64,000 nucleotides of DNA from Cupriavidus necator A5-1. Lineage in GTDB: Bacteria > Pseudomonadota > Gammaproteobacteria > Burkholderiales > Burkholderiaceae. Both the position numbers and the translations under genes were made by a program. This document shows, piece by piece, positions 1 to 8,153 of the stretch; position 1 is the stretch's first letter; every line of letters begins with the position of its first letter. The stretch covers positions 62,001 through 126,000 of the forward strand of contig NZ_JQLI01000008.1 of assembly GCF_000744095.1 (NCBI RefSeq). The letters run 5' to 3'. Under the pieces are notes generated by a model, which saw only the letters and a program-made list of their open reading frames with translations, did not search any database and had not been told where the DNA came from.

Positions 1-1239
1 GGCGAGCGCGTAGTCGCCTTCCAGGGTGTTAGGCGCCTCCGACAGCCCACCTGAGCCCGGCACCGTCAACATGGTCCTCTGCGCGGCGTCGTAGCGGTGC
101 ACGCTGGCCACATGCACGGCCTCGCGATCCGAGGTGAAGCTGTAGCAGGTGTTGTTGTAGAGCGGCTGCGGGTCCGGTGCGCGGCCTGACAGCAGCGCCA
201 CCATGGCGGCGGCGGCCACCTTGCCGTGCTGGTTGGCCATATGGCCGGACTTGGGCATCAGCGGCGCGATCTGGATGGCATCGCCGATCACGTGGATATT
301 GGCCGCCGCGCGCGACTCGAAGCTGACGAAATCCACCTCGCACCACTTGTCGTTTGCCGTCGCCAGCCCAGCCGACACCGCGATCGCGCCGGCGCGCTGC
401 GGCGGCAGCACGTTGAGCACATCCGCCCGCTCGTCGTCCTGCACCTCGAACTTGAGCGTGCGCGTGGCGGGATCGACATCGACCGTGTTGTACTGCGGCC
501 GGTACTCGACCATGCCCTTGTACTGCGAGGCCCACACCTGCCGGAACAACCCCGCTTTGGAGGTGATGTCCGGGTTCGCGTCGAGGATCAGCACCTTGCT
601 GCGCGGCTTGTGCTGCCTGAAATAATGCGCCACCTGGCAGGCGCGCTCGTACGGGCCCGGCGGGCAGCGGTACGGCGCCAGCGGGACGGTGATGGCGTAG
701 ATGCCGCCGTCGGGCATGGCCTCGAGCTGGCGGCGCAGCGCCACGGTCTGCGGGCCGGCCTTCCAGGCGTGCAGCACCTGGTCGCCGCCGGGCTGCTTCA
801 GCCCGGGCAGCGCATCGCTCATCATGTCGACGCCGGGCGACAGCAGCAGGCGGTCATACGGCAGCGTGGTGCCGCCAGCGAGCCGCACGGTGCGCCTGGC
901 CGGATCGATGGCGACGGCGGTGTCGCGCACCAGCTTCACGCCATGGCGGCGCACCAGCGCGTCGTACGGCAGCGTGAGGTCGGCCAGTTGACGGCTGCCG
1001 CCGATCACCAGGTTCGACAGCGGGCAGGAAATGAAGGCCCGATTGGGCTCGACCAGCGTCACCTCGATGGCATGGCCGCTCCACTCGCGCAGGTAGCGCG
1101 CCGCGGTCGCGCCGCCATAGCCGCCGCCGACCACGACTACTTTTGCCGGCGCGGCAGCCCGGGCCGCCTGGGCCGCACCAATGCCGACCGAACCCAGTAC
1201 GGCGGCGCCCGCGGCGCCCAGGAAGCTTCGTCTTTGCAT
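1..1239 (-). CDS. fccB: Flavocytochrome c / sulfide dehydrogenase flavoprotein subunit (3' end outside window)
   Basis: FAD-binding oxidoreductase of the flavocytochrome c sulfide dehydrogenase (FCSD/SoxF) type, expected in the periplasm to oxidise sulfide and pass electrons to the cytochrome encoded just upstream. The start at 1239 gives a twin-arginine signal (MQRRSFLG, then a hydrophobic Ala/Gly stretch). This is followed by a dinucleotide-binding motif (VVVGGGYGGATAARYL) near residue 35. Late in the protein, NTCYSFTSDREAVHVASV matches the FCSD flavin-binding C-terminal domain. The frame stays open for 413 codons to the window edge, so only about the last 20 residues should be missing. It begins 12 bases after the cytochrome stop, so the two are co-transcribed. 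The family is clear; the in vivo substrate (sulfide versus thiosulfate pathway) is inferred. Confidence 0.82.
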   Translation of the reverse strand, partial: MQRRSFLGAAGAAVLGSVGIGAAQAARAAAPAKVVVVGGGYGGATAARYLREWSGHAIEVTLVEPNRAFISCPLSNLVIGGSRQLADLTLPYDALVRRHGVKLVRDTAVAIDPARRTVRLAGGTTLPYDRLLLSPGVDMMSDALPGLKQPGGDQVLHAWKAGPQTVALRRQLEAMPDGGIYAITVPLAPYRCPPGPYERACQVAHYFRQHKPRSKVLILDANPDITSKAGLFRQVWASQYKGMVEYRPQYNTVDVDPATRTLKFEVQDDERADVLNVLPPQRAGAIAVSAGLATANDKWCEVDFVSFESRAAANIHVIGDAIQIAPLMPKSGHMANQHGKVAAAAMVALLSGRAPDPQPLYNNTCYSFTSDREAVHVASVHRYDAAQRTMLTVPGSGGLSEAPNTLEGDYALA

Positions 1240-1251
1240 TGGCGGTCCCCT

Positions 1252-1608
1252 TCAGCGCACCGCGGCGAACCACGCCGCGATGGTGGCGATCTGCTCGTCG
1301 TCGTAACCCTTGGCGATCTGGTGCATCACCGTGGCTGGCCGGGTGCCGGCCCTGAACGCCAGCATCTGCGCCACCAGGTCGGCCGCCGGGCGGCCCGCCA
1401 GCGACGGGATCGGGCTGCCGGCCGGCGCGCGCCCGGCAGGGCCATGGCAGCCGGTGCAGGCGGCGGCCTGGCTGCGGGCGCGCAGCGCGGCTTCGGTGGA
1501 CGGGACAGCAGCGGCAGCATCGGCAGCCAGCGCCGGCTGGACGCCGCACAGCGCCGATGCCAGCAGCGCCAGCCGCGCGAACACAGCGGGCCAGGGAATT
1601 GTTGTCAT
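1252..1608 (-). CDS. fccA: Small monoheme cytochrome c, partner of the flavoprotein
   Basis: Secreted class I cytochrome c of 118 residues. It has an N-terminal Sec signal ending near ALAADA (residue 29), one CTGCH heme-attachment motif near residue 51, and a downstream Met (ATVMHQ) as probable sixth heme ligand. ATG 1608 was chosen because GGAG lies about 9 bases upstream and the signal peptide follows directly; the frame is open further upstream, but that part is Pro/Ala-rich and unlike a signal. It is the first gene of a two-gene unit with the flavoprotein. The arrangement matches flavocytochrome c subunits, in which this protein accepts electrons from FAD. It carries a single heme, unlike the diheme FccA of purple sulfur bacteria. 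Confidence 0.8.
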   Translation of the reverse strand: MTTIPWPAVFARLALLASALCGVQPALAADAAAAVPSTEAALRARSQAAACTGCHGPAGRAPAGSPIPSLAGRPAADLVAQMLAFRAGTRPATVMHQIAKGYDDEQIATIAAWFAAVR

Positions 1609-1772
1609 TGGTCTCGCTCCGTGGGGGGCCGGCGCAGGCATCCGCTTGGGGGCAGCCGGCGTGGCAACCGTATCACATCGGGCGGGGATGGTGTGCGGCG
1701 AAACCGCAGAAGGACGAGCGGCGCCCGCATGAGCGGGCGCCGTGCAGACCGGGCCGGAAGCGGCCCTGGTGC

Positions 1773-2636
1773 TCAAGGCAGGTTGCGCCCCGGCGGAAGC
1801 GTCACCGGCGAGGCCACCGGCGCGGTGACCGGGCTGGCCGTGGCCGCCGCGTCGGTGCCCGCTGGCGCGTCGACCGGACCGCCGACGCCCGGCACCGACT
1901 GCACCGGCGCCGGCGTGCCGATATTGCCGGCACTGCTGTCAAGCGACGGGTTCTGCGCGGTCGAGGCCGCGTCCAGGCGCGCGCGCTCAGTATCGTTGAC
2001 GTAGTCGAAGGCCTTGACCACCTTGGTCACGCCCGAGGCATTGCGCGCCACGTCAGTAGCACGGTCGCCCTCGGCGGTGGTGACCACGCCCAGCAGGTAG
2101 ACCACGCTCTTCTCGGTGGTGATCTTGATCGAGTTCGACGGCACGCCTTCCGCGGTCATCAGCAGCGTCTTGACCTTGCTGGTCAGGTAGGCGTCTTGGC
2201 TCTGGGTCATGAAGCCCGGCGAGCTGACGACCTCCAGCTCATTGATCACCACGCGCGCATTGGGCAGGCCGCGCACATACTGCTCGACCTGCTGCCTGAC
2301 GTTGTCGTTGCTGGCCTCGCCAGTCAACAGCACCTTGCGGTTGAACACGGTCACGTTGACGCGTGCCTGGCCGCTGTAGCGCGAGTTGATGGTGTTCTCG
2401 GCCTCGAGCTGCAGGCCGCGGTCCACGGTCTGGGTGGCGGCCGGCCGGCGGTCGGTGGCCATGGCCACGCCGGTCCCCATGGCGCCGGCGATCACCGGGA
2501 AGCAGCCGGTGAGCTGCGTGGCCGAAACCAGCACGGCGGCCGCGGCCAGCGCGGCGCGCGCCAGGCGCGGGGTGCGGGCAGGATGGCGCGCGCCGGCGCC
2601 GTTCCGGGAGTCATGCGTAGTGGGCAGAGTCGTCAT
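1773..2636 (-). CDS. dolP: Dual BON-domain outer-membrane lipoprotein, DolP (YraP) type
   Basis: Lipoprotein of 287 residues. The signal ends in lipobox LTGC with lipidated Cys45. Two BON domains follow, at roughly 75-145 and 150-220; the repeated phrases VRQQVEQYVRGLPNARVV and the matching second unit are typical of DolP/OsmY. DolP supports outer-membrane integrity and binds anionic phospholipid at the division site in E. coli. Beyond residue 225 there is a Pro/Ala/Val-rich tail of about 60 residues absent from the 191-residue E. coli protein. The neighbourhood (diaA-like, yraN, divergent rsmI) is the same as the E. coli yraL-yraN-diaA-yraP block, which supports the name. Confidence 0.82.
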   Translation of the reverse strand: MTTLPTTHDSRNGAGARHPARTPRLARAALAAAAVLVSATQLTGCFPVIAGAMGTGVAMATDRRPAATQTVDRGLQLEAENTINSRYSGQARVNVTVFNRKVLLTGEASNDNVRQQVEQYVRGLPNARVVINELEVVSSPGFMTQSQDAYLTSKVKTLLMTAEGVPSNSIKITTEKSVVYLLGVVTTAEGDRATDVARNASGVTKVVKAFDYVNDTERARLDAASTAQNPSLDSSAGNIGTPAPVQSVPGVGGPVDAPAGTDAAATASPVTAPVASPVTLPPGRNLP

Positions 2637-2691
2637 GCGGTCCTTGCTATGGCTGGATGTTGGGAATGGGCGGATGTGCGGATGAGCGGGA

Positions 2692-3279
2692 TCAGGCTTC
2701 CCCGAGCAATGCCGCGTCGATGCCGTCGCACAGGCAGTGCAGGGTCAGCAGGTGCACTTCCTGGATGCGCGCGGTGCGCTCGCTGGGCACGCACAGGTGG
2801 ATATCGAACTCGTCGAGCAGGCCGCCGATGACACCGCCGCCCTTGCCGGTCAGCGCGATCACGGCCATCTCGCGCTGGCGCGCGGCCTCGATGGCGGCGA
2901 TCACGTTGGCCGAGTTGCCCGAGGTGGAGATCGCCAGCAGGATGTCGCCGGGCAGGCCGAGGGCCTCGACCTGCTTGGAAAACACCTTGCTGAAGTCATA
3001 GTCGTTGCCGATCGCGGTCAGGATCGAGCTGTCGGTGGTCAGCGCGATCGCCGCCAAGCCCGGCCGTTCGCGCTCGAAGCGCCCGACCAGTTCGGCCGCG
3101 AAGTGCTGCGCATCGGCCGCGGAGCCGCCGTTGCCGCAGGCCAGGATCTTGTTGCCGCTGGTCAGCGCACCGACCATGCGTTCCACGGCGGCGTCGATAT
3201 AGGGGGCCATCACCGCCGCGGCCTGTCGCTTGGTCTCGGCGCTGTCTAGGAATTGTTGCTGGATACTGTCGATACTCAT
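2692..3279 (-). CDS. diaA: SIS-domain protein, DiaA / phosphoheptose isomerase family
   Basis: Single SIS (sugar isomerase) domain of 195 residues. It contains the phosphosugar-binding signatures GNGGSAADAQHFAAEL (near residue 50) and STSGNSANVIAAIEAA (near 119). The family includes GmhA, which makes sedoheptulose-7-phosphate into heptose-7-phosphate for LPS core, and DiaA, which tetramerises and assists DnaA at oriC. Sequence alone does not separate the two well. Synteny with yraN and dolP favours DiaA; many beta-proteobacterial annotations call it GmhA. It lies 55 bases upstream of dolP on the same strand, so co-transcription is likely. Confidence 0.78.
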   Translation of the reverse strand: MSIDSIQQQFLDSAETKRQAAAVMAPYIDAAVERMVGALTSGNKILACGNGGSAADAQHFAAELVGRFERERPGLAAIALTTDSSILTAIGNDYDFSKVFSKQVEALGLPGDILLAISTSGNSANVIAAIEAARQREMAVIALTGKGGGVIGGLLDEFDIHLCVPSERTARIQEVHLLTLHCLCDGIDAALLGEA

Positions 3280-3350
3280 GGCTCTGTGGCCTTTCTCATT
3301 GCCGATGCGGCGCGGAGGCGCCGGCTATCGTGCGGTCACGATAGCGCGCA

Positions 3351-3693
3351 TTATGAACCAGCCCCGGCGGCATCCAGGTCAAAGGCGTCCTGCAGCCAGT
3401 CCAGCCGGCCCGGTTCCAGCGCCACCACGTCGAAGCGGCACGGCGGCGCCTGCGCCAGCGTCGCCAGGTAGTGCGCCGCCGCCAGCAGCCCCGCCAAAGC
3501 CCCTGCCGCTGCGCTGGCGTACCTCCACGAACACCAGCGTGCCGTCCGGCGCGCGCATCACCAGGTCGATCTCGCCGCCTTTGCAGCGATAATTGCGAAC
3601 CACGGGCTCCAGGCCCTGGCGCCGCAGGTGTGCCAGCGCCCGGTCTTCGGCCCGCGCCCCGCGCGCCTGCGTGGTGGATTTGAATGGTTGCAT
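3351..3693 (-). pseudogene. yraN: yraN (UPF0102, nuclease-like fold) with an internal frameshift
   Basis: The first frame from ATG 3693 encodes the conserved UPF0102 half: GARAEDRALAHLRRQGLEP, then NYRCKGGEIDLVMR and LVFVEVRQR, which hold the Glu/Asp residues of the nuclease-like site. The conserved C-terminal half (LLAAAHYLATLAQ, CRFDVVALEPGRLDWLQDAFD) lies in a different frame and ends at stop 3353-3351. The switch falls near 3485-3510. Family members normally have a dozen or so residues (K-rich, following FGGA) between these blocks; here the frames overlap, so an out-of-frame deletion of a few tens of bases fits better than a single-base error. Without correction the product is 104 residues ending in unrelated sequence. 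Confidence 0.72.
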
Positions 3694-3708
3694 CAACGGA
3701 AGTTCTCA

Positions 3709-4617
3709 ATGAGTGACTGGATCTCGCTGGCGGCCAGCCAGTCGTACCCGGGCGGCACGCTGTATGTCGTGGCCACGCCCATCGGCAACGTCGCGGACCT
3801 GTCGCTGCGGGCCCTGCACGTGCTCGGCCTGGCCGACGCCGTGGCCTGCGAAGACACCCGCAATACCGGCCAGCTGCTGTCGCGCGTCGGCCTGCAGCGG
3901 TCGCTGGTGGCCGTGCACGAGCACAACGAGCGCGAAGCCGCGGGCCGAATCGTGGCACGCCTGGCTGCAGGCGAGCGCATCGCCTATGTCTCCGATGCGG
4001 GCACGCCCGGCATCTCCGATCCCGGCGCACGCCTGGTCGAGGCGGTGCGCGCCGCCGGCCACCCGGTGGTGCCGCTGCCCGGCCCCAGCGCCGCGGTCGC
4101 CGCATTGTCGGTGGCCGGCGAGATGCTCGACGCCGGCGAGGGCCGCTTCACCTTTGTCGGCTTCCTGCCGAGCAAGCCCAAGGCACGCGCCGCAACCATC
4201 GCCCGGCTGGCGGCGCTGGACCACGCCTGGGTCTGCTACGAGGCACCGCACCGGATCGCCGACACGCTGGCCGCGCTGGCCGCCGGCCTGCCGGGCGAGC
4301 GCCGCCTGCTGGTCGGGCGCGAACTGACCAAGCTGTTCGAGGACATTGCCGTGCTGCCCGTGGCGCAGGCGCCGGCCTGGCTGGCGGCCGACCCGAACCG
4401 GGCCAAGGGGGAGTTCGTTCTGGTCGTGGAAGGCGCAGGCGCCGCCGCTGCCGTCCACGGACAGCCGGATGCCGAAGCGCAGCGCGTGCTGGGGTTGCTG
4501 CTGGCTGAGTTGCCGGCCAAGCGCGCCGCCAAGCTGGCGGCGGCGATCACGGGCGCGGGCACCGATGCGCTCTACCAGCTGGCGCTGGCGCAACGCTCCG
4601 GCGACGCCGAGGATTGA
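3709..4617 (+). CDS. rsmI: 16S rRNA 2'-O-ribose C1402 methyltransferase RsmI
   Basis: Tetrapyrrole-methylase-fold SAM enzyme that methylates the 2'-OH of C1402 in 16S rRNA. Visible signatures are LYVVATPIGNVADLSLRAL near the N-terminus, ACEDTRNTGQLL, VSDAGTPGISDPG and PLPGPSA, all hallmarks of RsmI. Length is 302 residues from ATG 3709, slightly above the E. coli enzyme. The frame is open upstream to 3628, but that part overlaps yraN and lacks family similarity. It diverges from yraN with only 15 bases between starts, so the two promoters must overlap coding sequence. The Ala-rich C-terminal segment corresponds to the HTH-like RsmI tail. Confidence 0.93.
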   Translation: MSDWISLAASQSYPGGTLYVVATPIGNVADLSLRALHVLGLADAVACEDTRNTGQLLSRVGLQRSLVAVHEHNEREAAGRIVARLAAGERIAYVSDAGTPGISDPGARLVEAVRAAGHPVVPLPGPSAAVAALSVAGEMLDAGEGRFTFVGFLPSKPKARAATIARLAALDHAWVCYEAPHRIADTLAALAAGLPGERRLLVGRELTKLFEDIAVLPVAQAPAWLAADPNRAKGEFVLVVEGAGAAAAVHGQPDAEAQRVLGLLLAELPAKRAAKLAAAITGAGTDALYQLALAQRSGDAED

Positions 4618-4704
4618 AGCGGCCCGGGTATGATCCCGGACTGCGAGAGAGGAAAGTAACGGAGAGGTGTCAGCGCGCGGTGGCATGCATCGGCGCTGGC
4701 GTCG

Positions 4705-5469
4705 TCAGCGGCGCTTGTGCTTGACCGTCTTGCCGCTGGCCTTGGTCGACTTGCGCACCTTGGCGGGCGCCAGCGAGTTGGCCAGTTCCGGCACGGACAC
4801 GTCGTCGTCGCCGCTGCCATCGCCGGCTTCAGTGCCGCCGGCATCCGTCTGCGGGCCCAGCGCGGCGACTTCGGTGCGCGTCAGGCGGCGGATTTCCACC
4901 TGGGTGGCGCCGCGCTCGACAAAGCCCAGCCGGCGCGCGGCGCCGAAGGATACGTCCAGTACGCGGTTGCCGTGGTACGGGCCGCGGTCATTGATGCGCA
5001 GCACCGCCACCTTGTTGTTGCGCAGGTTGCGCACCAGCACCCAGCTGTCGAGCGGCAGCGACGGGTGGGCGGCGGTCATCGCGCGCATGTCGAAGCGCTC
5101 GCCGTTGGCGGTCTTGCGGCCGTGGAAGCCCTTGCCGTACCACGACGCAACGCCGCGCTGCTCGAAGGTGCCGATGTCGGCACGCAGGCCGTCCAGCGAA
5201 CTGCCGCTGCGGCCTTCGTCCGGGTCGTAGCCGAACAGGTTCCAGCTGCCGTTGTCGGAGTTGCGTGCGGACTTGCCGGCGTCGGCGCGATCGGTCTTGC
5301 CGGCGTTCTTTGCCGCGCGCGTGGGCACCGCGCCGGAGGTGCCGGCGCTGGCCGCGTCGTCGCCCTCGGGGGGCGTGGCACAAGCGGCCAGCACCAGGGC
5401 ACATGCGGTGCATGTCCCGAGCTTGGCCAGCCGTTGCCAGCGCTTGGTGAGGGCGGAGATCCTTAGCAT
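4705..5469 (-). CDS. rlpA: RlpA-type septal lytic transglycosylase lipoprotein
   Basis: Lipoprotein of 254 residues with lipobox LAAC (Cys30). A central double-psi beta-barrel domain spans about 103-195: GVASWYGKGFHGRKTANGE, RFDMRAMTAAHPSLPL, VLRINDRGPYHGNRVLDVS. RlpA cleaves denuded glycan strands at the division septum in Pseudomonas; the conserved Glu and Asp of NGERFD and the His of AAHP correspond to its essential residues. Many RlpA proteins end in a septal-targeting SPOR domain. This one instead ends in a low-complexity Lys-rich tail (KSTKASGKTVKHKRR), so septal recruitment would need another route. It converges with rsmI. Confidence 0.88.
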   Translation of the reverse strand: MLRISALTKRWQRLAKLGTCTACALVLAACATPPEGDDAASAGTSGAVPTRAAKNAGKTDRADAGKSARNSDNGSWNLFGYDPDEGRSGSSLDGLRADIGTFEQRGVASWYGKGFHGRKTANGERFDMRAMTAAHPSLPLDSWVLVRNLRNNKVAVLRINDRGPYHGNRVLDVSFGAARRLGFVERGATQVEIRRLTRTEVAALGPQTDAGGTEAGDGSGDDDVSVPELANSLAPAKVRKSTKASGKTVKHKRR

Positions 5470-5751
5470 GGGCGCGAGTCTAACATCGAGTTTTATGGAC
5501 TATGGCTTTCATTTTGTTACGAAATCTGTTCGATTTCGCACCAACGGGTGTTATCTGCCCGGAATCCCCCGTGTGGCAAGGGATTGCGGCCGATCGCCGG
5601 CCCCGGCAGACGCGGAACCGATAGATCACATTGGCGACGGCGCGGCGGTGTCGCGACCGCCCGGCGCTACAATGCATGGCACTGGTCCGTCGTGCGCGCG
5701 GGCCAATCCAGCGCGCTCCTCAGAAGGCGCAAGGATCACAAGAACACATCC
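5470..5751 (+). other. Intergenic region between divergent rlpA and the metallo-hydrolase
   Basis: This 282-base stretch has no convincing ORF. It is locally AT-rich near 5480-5540 and holds a perfect inverted repeat GAAATC-TGTTC-GATTTC at 5521-5537, which could be an operator or part of the rlpA promoter. I could not place a good -35/-10 pair for either gene. Confidence 0.4.
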
Positions 5752-6402
5752 ATGAAAGTCCTGCTTATCCCCGTCACGCCTTTCCAGCAAAACTGCTCGC
5801 TGCTGATCGATGAAAGCACCAATCGTGCCGCCGTCTGTGATCCCGGCGGCAACCTGGAACGCATCCGCGAGGCGGTCAGGGAGCAAGGCGTCACGCTGGA
5901 AAAGATCTTCCTGACGCACGGTCATGTCGACCACTGCGCCGGCGCCGCGGCACTGTCGCGCGAGCTCGGCATCCCGATCGAGGGCCCACAGCAGGAGGAA
6001 CGCTTCTGGATCGAGCAGCTGCCCGAGCAGACGCGCCGCTTCGGTTTCGGCCAGGCCGAGGCCTTCGAGCCCGACCGCTGGCTGGAGAACGGCGACACCG
6101 TGCAGTTCGGCAACGAAACCCTGGAGGTCTACCACTGTCCCGGCCACACGCCCGGCCACGTGGTGTTCTTCTCGCGCGCCAACCGGCTGGCGGTGGTGGG
6201 CGACGTGCTGTTCGCGGGCTCGATCGGCCGCACCGACTTCCCGCGCGGCAACCACGCCGACCTGATCCGCTCGATCCGCACGCGGCTGTGGCCGCTGGGC
6301 GATGACGTGACCTTCATCCCCGGCCACGGCCCGGTCTCGACCTTCGGCGAAGAGCGTCGCAATAACCCCTACGTGGCTGACCATCTGATCGACGTGGGCT
6401 GA
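5752..6402 (+). CDS. Metallo-beta-lactamase-fold hydrolase (YcbL / glyoxalase II-like)
   Basis: Cytosolic MBL-fold hydrolase of 216 residues. The zinc-binding motif THGHVDH is at residues 55-61. Further metal ligands are seen in CPGHTPGH (near 125), GDVLFAGSIGRTD (Asp) and FIPGHGP (His). This layout and length match the YcbL-like type II glyoxalase relatives that hydrolyse thioesters, though YcbL's true substrate is unsettled. ATG 5752 was chosen because the family N-terminus (MKVLLIPVTPFQQNC) begins there; upstream in-frame sequence is not conserved in appearance. It ends 4 bases before the next gene, so they form an operon. Confidence 0.88.
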   Translation: MKVLLIPVTPFQQNCSLLIDESTNRAAVCDPGGNLERIREAVREQGVTLEKIFLTHGHVDHCAGAAALSRELGIPIEGPQQEERFWIEQLPEQTRRFGFGQAEAFEPDRWLENGDTVQFGNETLEVYHCPGHTPGHVVFFSRANRLAVVGDVLFAGSIGRTDFPRGNHADLIRSIRTRLWPLGDDVTFIPGHGPVSTFGEERRNNPYVADHLIDVG

Positions 6403-6406
6403 CGCC

Positions 6407-7063
6407 ATGGCCAAGCGACAGGCGCCCGACACCCGCCCGGAGATCTACGTCAGCACCGACGTGGAGGCAGACGGCCCGATCCCCGGCCCGCATTCGATGC
6501 TGTCTTTTGCCTCGGCAGCGATGCTGGCGGACAAGACCGTGGTCGGCACCTTCTCGGCCAACCTGGAAACGCTCCCCGGCGCCGCCGGCCACCCGGTGCA
6601 GATGCAGTGGTGGCAAACCCAGCCCGAAGCCTGGAGCGCCTGCCGGCGCGACCTGCAGCGCCCCGAGGACGCGATGGTGCGCTACGTGGAATGGGTCGAA
6701 TGCCTGCCCGGCAAGCCGGTCTTCGTGGCCTTCCCGGCCGGCTTCGATTTCACCTGGATGTTCTGGTACATGATGCGTTTTGCCGGGCGTTCGCCCTTTG
6801 GCTGGGCGGCGCTGGACATCAAGACGCTGGGCTTCGCGCTGACCGGGCGGCCCTACCGCAGAACCGTCAAGGCAGCCTTCCCGGCCGGATGGCTGGACCC
6901 GCTGCCGCATACCCACGTGGCGCTGGACGATGCGCTGGAGCAAGGCGCGCTGTTCTGCAACATGCTGGCGACATTGCGCGAACGGGAGGCCGCGCTGGCG
7001 GCCCCGGCACCCGGCAGTGCCGACGAGGCAAGCGAGCCCTCACCTCCGCCAGCGCAGTCCTGA
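6407..7063 (+). CDS. DEDDh 3'-5' exonuclease family protein
   Basis: Ribonuclease T / DnaQ-fold protein of 218 residues. The first catalytic block is STDVEADGP (Asp-X-Glu near residue 18). Middle acidic positions are in AGFDFTWMFW, and the C-terminal HVALDDALEQG supplies the His and Asp of the DEDDh set. The target (RNA or DNA ends) cannot be told from sequence. It starts 4 bases after the MBL hydrolase stop, so translation is probably coupled. The last 25 residues are Pro/Ser/Ala-rich and probably disordered. Confidence 0.8.
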   Translation: MAKRQAPDTRPEIYVSTDVEADGPIPGPHSMLSFASAAMLADKTVVGTFSANLETLPGAAGHPVQMQWWQTQPEAWSACRRDLQRPEDAMVRYVEWVECLPGKPVFVAFPAGFDFTWMFWYMMRFAGRSPFGWAALDIKTLGFALTGRPYRRTVKAAFPAGWLDPLPHTHVALDDALEQGALFCNMLATLREREAALAAPAPGSADEASEPSPPPAQS

Positions 7064-7271
7064 CCCTGCTGCTGCGCCGCAGCAGCCATGGCGGCACGTC
7101 CTTTGCAGACTGCCGCTCGCATCCGACCTCATCCCGCCTATATTAGAAGTGGATATGGCGCACCGGGCGAAACGAGCCAACAGACTATCCGGCGCTATCG
7201 CGCAACCCCGCCATATACCGTCTGACCCATGTTGCCCGGTCCGCGCGGCGCCTGCCGAGGAGGTGTCGATC

Positions 7272-7499
7272 ATGCGTTTTCCTACCGACCTGCACTTGAG
7301 GGACCTGGCCGGCCGGATCCACTGGCCGCATGCCACGCGCGGCGCCACGCCCATTACCCATCGACACACCTCGGATGAGGACGCCGAAGTCGCCAAGGCA
7401 ACGCTGTACGTCAGTACGGTGACGCTAGTGGTGCTGCTGGTCGTGCTGGCGGCCATCGCTTTCGGTCAGGAGGCCATGCACTGGCTGGGTGTTCATTAG
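7272..7499 (+). CDS. Small single-pass membrane protein, unknown function
   Basis: Predicted 75-residue protein with a charged N-terminal half and one transmembrane segment near the C-terminus (LYVSTVTLVVLLVVLAAIAFG, about 45-65). A GAGG-like Shine-Dalgarno (cgaggaggtg) lies about 8 bases before ATG 7272, and a strong terminator follows the stop, so it looks like a real monocistronic gene. I do not recognise a family. The 200 bases before it hold no other gene. Confidence 0.6.
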   Translation: MRFPTDLHLRDLAGRIHWPHATRGATPITHRHTSDEDAEVAKATLYVSTVTLVVLLVVLAAIAFGQEAMHWLGVH

Positions 7500-7534
7500 A
7501 CGACCCGCCTGAAGCTGTTTGTCTCGCAGACCGG

Positions 7535-7568
7535 CCGGCCCCCACAGTCCGTGGGGGCCGGTTTTATT
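7535..7568 (+). terminator. Rho-independent terminator between convergent genes
   Basis: Perfect 11-bp stem (ccggcccccac / gtgggggccgg), five-base loop, then TTTTATT. It lies between the small membrane protein and the convergent ArsC-like gene and serves the plus-strand gene. Confidence 0.88.
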
Positions 7569-7589
7569 CTGGACCGCACCTGACAAGGT

Positions 7590-7949
7590 TCAGGCCAGCA
7601 GCTGGGTCACGTTCTCGGGCGGCCGGCCGATCGCGGCGCGGCGGTTGCGCACCACCACCGGGCGCTGCAGCAGGATCGGGTTGTCGGCCACGGCGGCAAG
7701 CAGTTCGGCGTCGGTCAGGCCGGGGTCGTCCAGGCCCAGTTCGGCGTACGGCGCTTCGTTGTCGCGCAGCATCTCGCGCACCGGCACGCCCAGCATGGTG
7801 TGGAGCTGGCGCAGCGTCGACAGCGACGGCGGGTGCTTCAGGTACTCCACGATTTCCACCGGTTCGCCCAGCCTTTGGGCGGCGGCTTCGACCAGGGCCA
7901 ACGTCTCGCGCGACTTGGAGCAGCGTGGGTTGTGGTAGATGGTGATCAT
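7590..7949 (-). CDS. ArsC-family thioredoxin-fold protein (arsenate reductase-like)
   Basis: 119-residue ArsC/Spx-superfamily protein. N-terminal YHNPRCSKSRE places the catalytic Cys at residue 10. The anion-binding region NPILLQRPVVV and the following Arg-rich strand (RNRRAAIGRPPENV) match glutaredoxin-dependent arsenate reductases. No arsenic regulator, pump or arsenite exporter lies nearby, so a role in arsenate reduction rests on family only; YffB-type homologues of unknown role are possible. Confidence 0.8.
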   Translation of the reverse strand: MITIYHNPRCSKSRETLALVEAAAQRLGEPVEIVEYLKHPPSLSTLRQLHTMLGVPVREMLRDNEAPYAELGLDDPGLTDAELLAAVADNPILLQRPVVVRNRRAAIGRPPENVTQLLA

Positions 7950-8153
7950 GGCAGGTCCTTTCTTGTCCTTTCTTGTCCGTTCTGGTCATTATCGTGCCCC
8001 GGCCTGGGGCGTGGGCACTAACGCGGTGCAAATCAAACCGCACTATATACAAGACACCGGCGATCGCGCAGGGGTAGGTACGATCATGTGTCCGGCACGC
8101 ATCCTGCGTTGCCCCAAGTCCTTGCATCCGGCCAGCCGAGCCTGCCTTTTCCG

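Noticed and set aside
4618..4704. Possible RNase P RNA next to rsmI
   Set aside because: The gap is only 87 bases and lacks the conserved RNase P core, so it cannot hold rnpB.
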